Below, piece after piece: positions 31,807 to 38,818 of a DNA stretch of 64,000 nt. Origin of the DNA: Actinomycetota bacterium (GTDB lineage Bacteria > Actinomycetota > Acidimicrobiia > Acidimicrobiales > AC-14). The notes under the pieces were generated by a model. The model worked only from the letters and a program-made list of their open reading frames with translations, was not told the DNA's origin and did not search any database. The stretch is taken from contig VAWU01000023.1 in assembly GCA_005888325.1 (NCBI GenBank), forward strand, positions 119,098 through 183,097. The letters run 5' to 3'. The number at the start of each line of letters is the position of its first letter. Position 1 is the stretch's first letter. The translations under genes were made by a program, and so were the position numbers.

Positions 31807-33302
31807 CGTGGGACGAGCGGCAGCACGCGCTCGCGACGCGTCTGGCCGGACACCCGTTGACCGCCCTCGAGCAGGGCACGCTCGTCGTCATCCCTTCCAC
31901 CACGTTCCCGAGCGTCGAGCTGCGCAAGATCACCGGGATCGAGCACTACGAGGAGCGGATGCTCTTCACCGTGCTCCTGTTGCGCCGCCCCGAGCTGCGC
32001 ATCGTGTTCGTCACGGCGGTGCCGGTCGACGGCGCGGTGACCGAGTACTTCCTCCGTCATCTCCCCGACCCGGACGACGCGCGGCGGCGGCTCCACCTCG
32101 TGTCGGTCGGCGACCCCGAGCCGCGCGCCTTGAGCGAGAAGCTGCTGGCCCGACCCGACGTGCTCGACGAGATCCGTGCCCGCGCGGGCGACGCGTCGTC
32201 GGCCTGCGTGCTGCCGTTCAACGTCACGCCGCTCGAACGCCGGGTGAGCGACGCGCTGGGACTGCCGGTGTTCGGCGCGTCCCCGGAGCAGTTCGTGCTG
32301 GGGTCGAAGACGGGCTCGCGCCGGGTGGCGCGTCGCGCCGGGGTCGCGGTGCTCGACGGCGCCGAAGGGCTCGGCTCGGTCGACGAGGTGGAGCGCGCGG
32401 TCACCGAGCTGATCGAGCGGCAACCCGAGGCGCGCGCCGTCGTGGTCAAGCTGAACAACGGCTTCTCGGGTCAGGGCAACGCGATCATCGACGTCGCCGA
32501 CCTGACGTCGCCGCTCGACGCGTCACCGACCTACTTCTGCGCCGAGGGCGAGTCGTGGCCCTCGTTCGGCGCCAAGATCGCGGCCGAGGGAGCGATCGTG
32601 GAAGAGCTCGTGCGCCATCCCGGGGCGACGTCACCCAGCGCGCAGCTCCGCATTGCGCCCGGCGGCAGGGCGGAGGTCCTCTCGACGCACGACCAGGTAC
32701 TGGGCGGTCGCGACTCGCAGGTCTACCTGGGCTGCCGCTTCCCCGCCCGGGACGCGTACCGGCCCGCGGTCACGGTTGCGGCGCGGCGGGTGGCCGACGT
32801 GCTGGCGGCTGAAGGCGTCATCGGGTCGTTCGGCATCGACTTCGTCGTCGTGCCCGACGGCGACGCCCACATCGCGTACCTGAGCGAGATCAACCTGCGC
32901 CTCGGTGGAACGACCCACCCCTTCTGGATGGCGCGCCTGGTCACCGGGGGCACGTACGACGAGGAGGCAGGCGAGCTCATGGTCGGTGGCTCGCGGCGGG
33001 CGTACGTCGCCACCGACAACCTGAGGTCACCTGCGCTCGTGGGCCGGCGCCCGGCCGAGGTGATCGACGCCGTGGAGCGGCTCGGCCTGGGGTTCGACGC
33101 CGCCACCGGCACGGGTGTGACGCTCCATCTGCTGGGCGCCCTGCCCCGCTACGGGAAGATGGGCGCGGTGTGCATCGGGCGCACACCCGAGGAGGCGGAG
33201 GCGATCGACCGCCGGCTGCACGCGGCCGTCGAGCAGCTGCCCCCGGAGGGTTCAGAGCCCGCCGCGCCGCCCCGATCACCTCCGGCTTCAGGCGACGGCT
33301 GA
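31803..33302 (+). CDS. ATP-grasp peptide ligase PGM1-related protein
   Basis: 499 residues. The opening TLVVIPSTTFPSVELRKITG, HYEERMLFTVLLLRRPELRIVFVTAVPVD and VTEYFLRHLPDPDDARRRL are hallmark segments of the PGM1-type ligase family. An ATP-grasp domain follows with VVKLNNGFSGQGNAII (ATP-binding lobe), AEGAIVEELVRHP, SFGIDFVVV and LSEINLRLGGTTHPF (metal-binding Glu/Asn). The pheganomycin ligase of this family joins an N-terminal amino acid to ribosomal peptides. Most stand-alone actinobacterial homologues have unknown substrates. No precursor peptide gene is obvious nearby. The C-terminal 20 residues (EPAAPPRSPPASGDG) are low complexity. A 9-bp hairpin (33283-33307) overlaps its stop codon. 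Confidence 0.82.
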   Translation: MTWDERQHALATRLAGHPLTALEQGTLVVIPSTTFPSVELRKITGIEHYEERMLFTVLLLRRPELRIVFVTAVPVDGAVTEYFLRHLPDPDDARRRLHLVSVGDPEPRALSEKLLARPDVLDEIRARAGDASSACVLPFNVTPLERRVSDALGLPVFGASPEQFVLGSKTGSRRVARRAGVAVLDGAEGLGSVDEVERAVTELIERQPEARAVVVKLNNGFSGQGNAIIDVADLTSPLDASPTYFCAEGESWPSFGAKIAAEGAIVEELVRHPGATSPSAQLRIAPGGRAEVLSTHDQVLGGRDSQVYLGCRFPARDAYRPAVTVAARRVADVLAAEGVIGSFGIDFVVVPDGDAHIAYLSEINLRLGGTTHPFWMARLVTGGTYDEEAGELMVGGSRRAYVATDNLRSPALVGRRPAEVIDAVERLGLGFDAATGTGVTLHLLGALPRYGKMGAVCIGRTPEEAEAIDRRLHAAVEQLPPEGSEPAAPPRSPPASGDG

Positions 33303-33320
33303 AGCCGCCGAGAAAAGAGG

Positions 33321-33350
33321 TTGACGACCGACGGGCCGGCGTGGTGCGAT
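33321..33350 (+). promoter_or_regulatory. Candidate whiB7 promoter with A-rich element abutting the -35
   Basis: TTGACG (33321-33326), 18-bp spacer, TGCGAT (33345-33350). AGAAAAGAGG directly precedes the -35. WhiB7-controlled promoters are known to carry an AT-rich stretch beside the -35 that the AT-hook contacts, so autoregulation is plausible. Confidence 0.5.
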
Positions 33351-33397
33351 TGACCGCCCGACGCGTGGGGTCGGGAGCAGCACCGCTCGAAACCGCC

Positions 33398-33448
33398 TCA
33401 CCAGAGAGACAGCTTCACCAGAGAGACCGCTTCACCAGAGAGACAGTG
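33398..33448 (+). repeat. 17-bp tandem repeat, three copies, in the whiB7 leader
   Basis: TCACCAGAGAGACAGCT-type units at 33398-33414, 33415-33431 and 33432-33448. Copies differ by one to three bases. The last copy runs into the ribosome-binding site of the leader ORF. Confidence 0.85.
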
Positions 33449-33457
33449 GAGGAATCA

Positions 33458-33667
33458 GTGTTGGGTTGCCCGTGGTACGCCGAACTGCCCCCGGAGGGCA
33501 CTGGCGTTGCCGCGCGGCCGTTCACCGCTGTCCCGGCCGTGCATGCGAGCGACTCGCAGGCGAACTTCATGCACATGACCGCCACCCCGGGCAGCAAGTC
33601 CACCCGATCGCTCATCAACGACCACACGATCGGGCGGCCGAGGGTCCCAGGAGGTTCAACCGGGTAA
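33458..33667 (+). CDS. Leader ORF (uORF) upstream of whiB7, 69 residues
   Basis: GTG at 33458 is preceded by GGAGG with a 5-nt gap, the best ribosome site in the region. The peptide begins VLGCPWYAELPPEGTGVAAR and ends RPRVPGGSTG, with no family recognised. It stops 32 nt before an intrinsic terminator that precedes whiB7. Its last codons contain a segment (33629-33639) matching 10 of 11 bases of the terminator's 3' arm, so ribosome position on this ORF could choose between terminator and antiterminator. Interpretation as a regulatory leader peptide is inference from the arrangement of known whiB7 leaders; the mycobacterial uORF is shorter. Confidence 0.6.
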   Translation: MLGCPWYAELPPEGTGVAARPFTAVPAVHASDSQANFMHMTATPGSKSTRSLINDHTIGRPRVPGGSTG

Positions 33668-33699
33668 GTGTCCCCGGTCCCTCCTCTGAAGGGCCCCAT

Positions 33700-33727
33700 G
33701 GCCGCCGGATCATCCGGCGGCCTTTTT
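33700..33727 (+). terminator. Rho-independent terminator between uORF and whiB7 (attenuator)
   Basis: Arms GGCCGCCGG (33700-33708) and CCGGCGGCC (33714-33722), extendable by two pairs, followed by TTTTT (33723-33727). It lies 47 nt upstream of the whiB7 start, so transcription must pass it to express the gene. Confidence 0.88.
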
Positions 33728-33774
33728 GTATCCCCGAATCAGAGCAGGAACCCGACGAAGACCAGGAGAAGGCG

Positions 33775-34077
33775 ATGTTCGCCGCATGGCAGGACGACAA
33801 CCGGGAGCAGTTCTGGGCCGAGGCCTCGTGCAACGACGGCACCGGGTCGCTCGTGGCCCTGTTCTTCTCCGAGCAGCTCGACGACATCGCCCGCGCCAAG
33901 AGGATCTGTGGCGAGTGCGCGGTACGGGTGGAGTGCTTCGAAGGGGCGCTCGCCCGGCGCGAGCCCTTCGGCGTCTGGGGTGGCCAGCTGTTCCTCAACG
34001 GGAAGGTGCTGGCGCACAAGCGTCCGAGGGGCCGGCCGCGGAAGCACCCGCTCCCCGACACGCAGATCGCCTCATAG
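33775..34077 (+). CDS. whiB7: WhiB7-like iron-sulfur transcriptional regulator
   Basis: 100 residues. The ATG at 33775 is preceded by AGGAGAAGG. Four Fe-S cysteines are Cys19, Cys45, Cys48 and Cys54 (C..ICGECAVRVEC). The turn GVWGG is at 66-70 and the C-terminal AT-hook RGRPRK at 85-90 in the context AHKRPRGRPRK. That tail nearly matches the WhiB7 tail of mycobacteria as I remember it and separates this protein from other Wbl paralogues. WhiB7 binds the principal sigma factor and activates intrinsic antibiotic-resistance and redox genes at promoters with an AT-rich -35 flank. Upstream lies an attenuator-type leader. Its last 6 bp overlap ndh on the other strand. Confidence 0.9.
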   Translation: MFAAWQDDNREQFWAEASCNDGTGSLVALFFSEQLDDIARAKRICGECAVRVECFEGALARREPFGVWGGQLFLNGKVLAHKRPRGRPRKHPLPDTQIAS

Positions 34078-35379
34078 GGGCGGCCCCGCCCGGGAGGGTC
34101 CCGGGCGGGCCGGCGGTGCCTCCGGAGACAGGGGCTCGACGATCAAGCGGGAGCCGCGGTCATAGGTGAGGTAGTTCCACGCCCAGCTGAGCAGCACGCT
34201 CGTGCGGTTGCGGAAGCCGATGAGGTACACGAGGTGCAGGCCGAGCCACATCAGCCAGGCGACGAAGCCCCGGAAGCGCAGTCCCAGCGGCAGCTCGGCG
34301 ACGGCGGCGTTCCGCCCGATCGTCGCCATGGTGCCCTTGTCGAAATAGCGGAACCGGCGGGGCCGGCGCCCATGCAGGCTGCGGGTGATCTCGCGGGCGA
34401 CGTGGCGGCCCTGCTGCATCGCGACGGGAGCGAGCTGCGGGTAGGGGCGACCCCTCCGGTCGTGTGCTCCCGCGGCGTCGCCGATGACGAACACGTCGGG
34501 TCGGCCCTCGACGCGCAGGTCGGGACCGACGCGCGCCCGGCCGGTCGAGTCGACGGGCAGCCCGAGGGCGGCGACGAGCGGGTGCGGCCGCACACCCGCC
34601 GCCCACACCAGGGTGCGCGTCGGGATCACCGTCCCGCCGTCGAGACGGACCGCTTCGGCGTCCACCTCCTCGACCATGCGCCCGAGGAGCACCTCGACGC
34701 CCCGCGCCTCGAGCGTGCGTCGCGCGTGCTCGCCGAGCGAGGGATGCATGGCGGTGAGGAGCCGGTCGAGCGCCTCGACCAGCACGACCCGTGCCCCGCC
34801 GAGGTCGACGCGGGGAAAGTCCTTGGCCAGCACCATCCGGAACAGCTCCACGAGCGCGCCGGCCATCTCGACGCCCGTGGGACCGCCGCCGACGATGACG
34901 AAGGTCAGCCGCCCGACCTGTTGGACCTGCGGGTCGACGTCGGCGGCCTCGAACTGCTTCAGGATGTGCGCGCGGATGGCGACGGCGTCGGTGATCGACT
35001 TCAGCGGGAACGCGTGCTCGTCTACGCCCGGCACGTTGAACGAGCTCGACACCGCACCGGGCGCCAGCACGAGCCGGTCGAAGGGCACGGTGTCGCCCTC
35101 CGCGGTGAGCAGCTCGCGCCGCGACCAGTCGGCTCCGCACACGGTGCCCAGCCGCGCGTGCACGTTGGGCCGGCCGTGGAAGATGGCCCGTACCGGGTGG
35201 GCGATGCTCTCGGCGTCGAGGCCGGCGGTGGCGACCTGGTAGAGGAGAGGTTGGAAGGTGTGGTGGTTGCGCTGGTCGACGACCACCACGTCGACGTCGC
35301 GGCCCGCGAGCGCACGCGCCGCGCTCAGGCCGCCGAACCCTGCGCCCACGATCACCACGCGCGGGGCGGTGGACGTCAT
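34072..35379 (-). CDS. ndh: Type II NADH dehydrogenase (NDH-2)
   Basis: 435 residues. FAD motif VVIVGAGFGGLSAARALAG at the N-terminus, FQPLLYQVATAGL, second nucleotide motif FVIVGGGPTGVEMAGALVEL, and VFVIGDAAG with PQLAPVAMQQG for the quinone end. The C-terminal amphipathic/hydrophobic region (FRGFVAWLMWLGLHLVYLIG) anchors it to the membrane. It passes electrons from NADH to menaquinone without pumping protons. The ATG at 35379 lies inside an ATCTTGTGA-N6-TCACAAGAT palindrome, and a leaderless promoter (TTGTCC-N17-TAGCCT) overlaps the same site. Control by a CRP/FNR-type protein is therefore likely. Convergent overlap with whiB7, itself redox-linked, is notable. Confidence 0.93.
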   Translation of the reverse strand: MTSTAPRVVIVGAGFGGLSAARALAGRDVDVVVVDQRNHHTFQPLLYQVATAGLDAESIAHPVRAIFHGRPNVHARLGTVCGADWSRRELLTAEGDTVPFDRLVLAPGAVSSSFNVPGVDEHAFPLKSITDAVAIRAHILKQFEAADVDPQVQQVGRLTFVIVGGGPTGVEMAGALVELFRMVLAKDFPRVDLGGARVVLVEALDRLLTAMHPSLGEHARRTLEARGVEVLLGRMVEEVDAEAVRLDGGTVIPTRTLVWAAGVRPHPLVAALGLPVDSTGRARVGPDLRVEGRPDVFVIGDAAGAHDRRGRPYPQLAPVAMQQGRHVAREITRSLHGRRPRRFRYFDKGTMATIGRNAAVAELPLGLRFRGFVAWLMWLGLHLVYLIGFRNRTSVLLSWAWNYLTYDRGSRLIVEPLSPEAPPARPGPSRAGPPL

Positions 35380-35414
35380 CTTGTGAGGCTATTCACAAGA
35401 TTCGGCGCGGACAA
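35378..35414 (-). promoter_or_regulatory. ndh promoter with consensus CRP/FNR-family palindrome over the -10
   Basis: A perfect 9-bp inverted repeat with 6-nt spacer (35378-35386, 35393-35401) contains TGTGA-N6-TCACA, the CRP consensus. On the minus strand the promoter TTGTCC (35409-35414), 17-bp spacer, TAGCCT (35386-35391) would start transcription at the ATG. A bound CRP-like dimer would cover the -10 and start, so repression is the simplest reading. Confidence 0.75.
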
Positions 35415-35494
35415 CGCCGATAACGTCGAGCGCGCGTGATGGACAGCGACCTGCGCGACGACGCGACGATCCTCGGCCTGGACCGGAAGGGCCC

Positions 35495-36265
35495 GTGAGC
35501 GGTCCGACGGTGCGCACCGAGGTCGACGGGCCGGTTGCGATCGTGACCATCGACCGGCCCGAGGTGCGCAACGCCGTCGACGGGCCCACCGCCGCGGCGT
35601 TGGCCGACGCCTTTCGCACCTTCGACGAGGATCGAGACCGGGCTGTCGCGATCCTCACCGGCGCCGGTGGCACCTTCTGCGCGGGCGCCGACCTGAAGGC
35701 CGTGGGCGCGGGCCGGGGCAACCGCGTCGAGCCGCACGGCGACGGCCCGATGGGGCCGACGCGTCTGCTGCTCTCGAAGCCGGTGCTGGCCGCGGTGGAG
35801 GGCCATGCCGTCGCCGGCGGCCTCGAGCTCGCCCTGTGGTGTGACCTGCGGCTGGCCGCGCGCGACGCCGTGTTCGGTGTCTACTGCCGGCGCTGGGGCG
35901 TGCCGCTCTGCGACGGGGGCACCGTGCGATTGCCGCGGCTGATCGGCCAGAGCCACGCGCTCGACCTCATCCTCACCGGACGGGGCGTGTCGGGCGACGA
36001 GGCGCTCTCGATGGGCCTGGCCAACCGTCTCACCGACCCCGGGCACGCGATCGACGAAGCCCTCGCGCTCGCCCACCGCCTCGCGGCCTTTCCCCAGCTG
36101 TGCATGCGCTCCGACCGCATGTCGGCGTACGAGCAGTGGGCGCTCGACGGCGACGAGGCCCTGGGTAACGAGACGCGACGGGGTCTCGCGGTCATCCGCT
36201 CGGGCGAGACGTTGGAGGGCGCGACGCGATTCGTCGCCGGCGAAGGGCGTCACGGGCAGTTCTGA
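35495..36265 (+). CDS. Enoyl-CoA hydratase/isomerase (crotonase) family protein
   Basis: 256 residues from the GTG at 35495. Crotonase landmarks are AIVTIDRPEVRNAVDG, the oxyanion segment GTFCAGADLKAVG and AVEGHAVAGGLELALWCDLRLAA. The later catalytic Glu positions (GVPLCDGGTVRLPRLIG) hold Asp rather than the two glutamates of classical hydratases, so the exact reaction (hydration, isomerisation, hydrolysis) is uncertain. Upstream, a 19-codon frame (ATG 35439, TGA overlapping this GTG) could act as a coupled leader, or the true start may differ. Confidence 0.87.
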   Translation: MSGPTVRTEVDGPVAIVTIDRPEVRNAVDGPTAAALADAFRTFDEDRDRAVAILTGAGGTFCAGADLKAVGAGRGNRVEPHGDGPMGPTRLLLSKPVLAAVEGHAVAGGLELALWCDLRLAARDAVFGVYCRRWGVPLCDGGTVRLPRLIGQSHALDLILTGRGVSGDEALSMGLANRLTDPGHAIDEALALAHRLAAFPQLCMRSDRMSAYEQWALDGDEALGNETRRGLAVIRSGETLEGATRFVAGEGRHGQF

Positions 36266-36282
36266 CGCAACCCAGCTCTGAC

Positions 36283-37314
36283 TCAGAGCCAGTGGTCGAG
36301 GAAGGGGTACGCGCGTTCGCCGTTCCAACGGTGGCCGTCGTCGAACACGTCGTGCTCGAGGTGCGCGGCTGCGTCGAGCCGGTCGTAGACGCGCGCCAGC
36401 TTCGCCATCTCCGCGCGAGCGACGTCGATCGGGAAGAGGTCGTCGCGCGTGCCGCTCTCGACGAGCAGCGGTCGCGGCGCGATGGCTGCGGCCAGGTCGA
36501 CGTGCTCGAGCCGGCCGAGCATGCCGTGGAGGACCTGTGAGCCACACATGTTCCACGCGACCGCCGCGCTGGACGCCCACGAGCTGAAGTAGCCGCTCAC
36601 CACCGCGGCCTTGACGCGCGTGTCCCACGCGGCGAGGAACAAAGTGACGGTGCCGCCCACGGACAGGCCCACCATGCCGACCCGCGCCGGATCGACGAGC
36701 GGATGGGCGCAGAGCACGTCGAGCGCGCGGGCGAGGTCCCAGAGGTCGAGCGCGAGCAGGTTGCGTCCGAGCATCGCCGCGTGCACGTGGGTGAGATCGC
36801 ACGCGTAGAGGTGGGGCGGGTTCCAATCCGCGCGCTCGCCGAACGTGCGCAGGTCGGTCGCCAGGACGACGTAGCCCCGCTCCGCGAGCTGGTGGCCGTA
36901 GTCGCTGCGGTGCGTGCGGATGTGTTCGCGCAAGCCATCGTCGCCACCGTCGACGGCGCACACCTCGTCCTTGCCCCGCCCGAGGCCGTGCTCGTGCTGG
37001 GCGAGCACGGCGGCCCCCGGTGTCTCGCGGTCGTGGGGCACGAGCAGCCAGGCGGGGCTGCTCAGGTGGTGCTCGACGTCGAAGACGATCTTGTCGCGCC
37101 GGTACCGACCGCAGTCCTCGCTGGAGACGACCTCGACCTCGGGCGGCACAGCCGACGGGAGCGGCCCGAGCAACGCCTCGAGCCGGGTCGGGAAGCGCTC
37201 CTTCCAGGCGCGCAGCTCGGCGACGTCGTCGAGGGGGACGGGGTCGTCGGGCTGCACGCCCGCGAGCTCGTGGAGGAAGTGGCGCCAGGGGGAGAAGTTC
37301 CTGCTAGTCGGCAC
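36283..37314 (-). CDS. Acetyl-xylan-esterase/dienelactone-hydrolase-like alpha/beta hydrolase
   Basis: 343 residues from the GTG at 37314, which overlaps the end of the ThuA gene by 11 bp; longer frames are shadow. The core contains HEHGLGRGKDEVCAVDG, YVVLATDLRTFGERADW and the nucleophile elbow MVGLSVGGTVTLFLAA (Ser in GLSVGG). Asp in ESGTRDDLFPIDVA and His in DDGHRWNGERAYPFLDHWL complete the triad. The pattern resembles large abhydrolases near sugar catabolic genes that deacetylate or cleave esters. No signal peptide. It is co-transcribed with the ThuA-like gene just upstream; both fit carbohydrate or secondary-metabolite turnover. Confidence 0.8.
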   Translation of the reverse strand: MPTSRNFSPWRHFLHELAGVQPDDPVPLDDVAELRAWKERFPTRLEALLGPLPSAVPPEVEVVSSEDCGRYRRDKIVFDVEHHLSSPAWLLVPHDRETPGAAVLAQHEHGLGRGKDEVCAVDGGDDGLREHIRTHRSDYGHQLAERGYVVLATDLRTFGERADWNPPHLYACDLTHVHAAMLGRNLLALDLWDLARALDVLCAHPLVDPARVGMVGLSVGGTVTLFLAAWDTRVKAAVVSGYFSSWASSAAVAWNMCGSQVLHGMLGRLEHVDLAAAIAPRPLLVESGTRDDLFPIDVARAEMAKLARVYDRLDAAAHLEHDVFDDGHRWNGERAYPFLDHWL

Positions 37315-37999
37315 CGCACGCCCAGGCCAGTCCGCCCGCCACGTGCTGCAGATAGGTCGGGCTCTCCCACGCCGCGGCGAAGTGCCCCAGCGTCGTCGAG
37401 AACACACGCCCGCCCTGTTCGGTGAAGCACCACGAGAGGGGAAAGCCGAAGTCGGGTCGTCGGGCGCCGGGCGCGTCGAGGTCGAGCTGCTCGACGGGCA
37501 CGCGCAGCAGCACCTGCGCGTCGGGCCGGAGATCGCGGAACTGGTACACCTCGTCCCGCACCCGCCAGGTGGCGCCGAGGTGGCGGGTCGCGGGATGGTC
37601 GCGCCCGGTCACCTCGAGGTCGATCTCCTGGGTCCACGGATGGCCGTCGAAGCGCGCACCCACCAGCCGCCCGTAGTCGCTCCAGCCGTAGCAGGAATCG
37701 GTCGCGGCATGGATCGCGACGATCGCGGTGTGCCCGGCGCGCACGTTGGAGAGGAGCGTCGCGCGCTGGTCGGGGCTCCAGGGTGTCTCGCCGATGGTGA
37801 ACAACGCCACCACGCGCGCCGCGGCCAGCTCGTCGACGGTCAGCTCGGTGACGTCGCCCACCCGCCGGTCGGCCAGGCCGGTCGCGTCCGCGATCTCGTG
37901 CAGCGCGATGGCGGACTGGTCGAGCACGCCGTGCACGCCGGCCAAGCCGTCGCGGTACGGGGCGCACTGGGTGACGTAGAGCAGCGTCGGCGCGGCCAC
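37304..37999 (-). CDS. ThuA domain protein (trehalose-utilisation type)
   Basis: 231 residues from the GTG at 37999. The class I glutamine-amidotransferase-like ThuA fold is seen in TLLYVTQCAPYRDGLAG (start), VVALFTIGETPWSPDQRATLLSNVRAGHTAIVAIHAATDS and the final PLSWCFTEQGGRVFSTTLGHFAAAWESPTY, which is diagnostic. ThuA members take part in disaccharide utilisation; the biochemical activity of most is unknown. It is divergent from nagB (24-bp gap) and overlaps the esterase start. Confidence 0.85.
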   Translation of the reverse strand: MAAPTLLYVTQCAPYRDGLAGVHGVLDQSAIALHEIADATGLADRRVGDVTELTVDELAAARVVALFTIGETPWSPDQRATLLSNVRAGHTAIVAIHAATDSCYGWSDYGRLVGARFDGHPWTQEIDLEVTGRDHPATRHLGATWRVRDEVYQFRDLRPDAQVLLRVPVEQLDLDAPGARRPDFGFPLSWCFTEQGGRVFSTTLGHFAAAWESPTYLQHVAGGLAWACGAD

Positions 38000-38023
38000 G
38001 GCCCGACATGCTAAGCCGACGCG

Positions 38024-38806
38024 GTGATCAGCGACCGCCGGGTCGACCGGTTGTGGGTGCGGGTCTTCCCGTCCGCGCACGAGCTCGCCGTCGCCGCAGC
38101 AGCAGACGCCACCGCCGTGCTGCAGGCCGCGGTGGTCGGGCGAGGTGCGGCGCACGCCATGTTCGCCACCGGCAACTCCCAGCTCGGGTTCCTCGACGAG
38201 CTGGTGACGCGTGACGTCGACTGGTCGAAGGTCGTCGTCTTCCACATGGACGAGTACGTCGGCGTCGGGCCCGACCACCCGGCCGGCTTCGCGCGCTACA
38301 TCCGCGAGCGCATCGGCGATCGCGTCCATCCGCGCACGGTGCACTACCTGCGGGGGACAGGCGATCCCGAGGCCGAGTGCGAGCGCTACGCCCGCCTGCT
38401 CGGCGAGCACCCGCTCGACCTCTGCTGCCTCGGCATCGGCGAGAACGGGCACCTCGCCTTCAACGACCCACCCGTCGCCGACTTCGACGACCGGCGCGAC
38501 GTGAAGGTGGTGGAGCTCGACGCCGCGTGTCGCGCCCAGCAGGTGAACGAGGGCCACTTCGCGTCGATCGACGCGGTGCCGACCCACGCCATCACGGTGA
38601 CCATCCCCGCGTTCTTGCGCGCCCGCCGCGTGATCGCCAACGTGCCCGAGGCGCGCAAGGCGGCTCCGGTTCGGGCCGCGCTGGAAGGGCCGGTGTCGAC
38701 GTCGTGCCCCGCATCGGTGCTGCGCACCTGCTCCCACGCCCGGCTCTACCTCGACCGTGACTCGGCGTCGCGCCTGGCGGATCGCGAGGCGATCGCGCCG
38801 GGCTGA
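38024..38806 (+). CDS. nagB: Glucosamine-6-phosphate deaminase-like protein
   Basis: 260 residues, the family's normal size. MFATGNSQLGFLDELV, VVVFHMDEYVGVGPDHPAG (catalytic Asp region) and LCCLGIGENGHLAFNDPPVADF (His active site and phosphate loop) are nearly textbook. The final VPEARKAAPVRAALEGPVST matches the KAxAV...GPV motif. The enzyme converts glucosamine 6-phosphate to fructose 6-phosphate and ammonium in the cytoplasm. Start at the GTG of 38024. It pairs divergently with ThuA and esterase genes, suggesting an amino-sugar utilisation locus. Related 6-phosphogluconolactonases lack the MDEYVG motif. Confidence 0.92.
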   Translation: MISDRRVDRLWVRVFPSAHELAVAAAADATAVLQAAVVGRGAAHAMFATGNSQLGFLDELVTRDVDWSKVVVFHMDEYVGVGPDHPAGFARYIRERIGDRVHPRTVHYLRGTGDPEAECERYARLLGEHPLDLCCLGIGENGHLAFNDPPVADFDDRRDVKVVELDAACRAQQVNEGHFASIDAVPTHAITVTIPAFLRARRVIANVPEARKAAPVRAALEGPVSTSCPASVLRTCSHARLYLDRDSASRLADREAIAPG

Positions 38807-38818
38807 CCCCGATGCGGG

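Noticed and set aside
33398..33448. Possible CRISPR array remnant
   Set aside because: 17-bp units without spacers, no cas genes nearby; interpreted as a leader tandem repeat.
35439..35498. A 19-codon ORF (MDSDLRDDATILGLDRKGP) just before the crotonase gene as an independent gene
   Set aside because: The overlap with the crotonase GTG is suggestive, but there is no ribosome site and no similar element elsewhere in the window; noted only in the crotonase entry.
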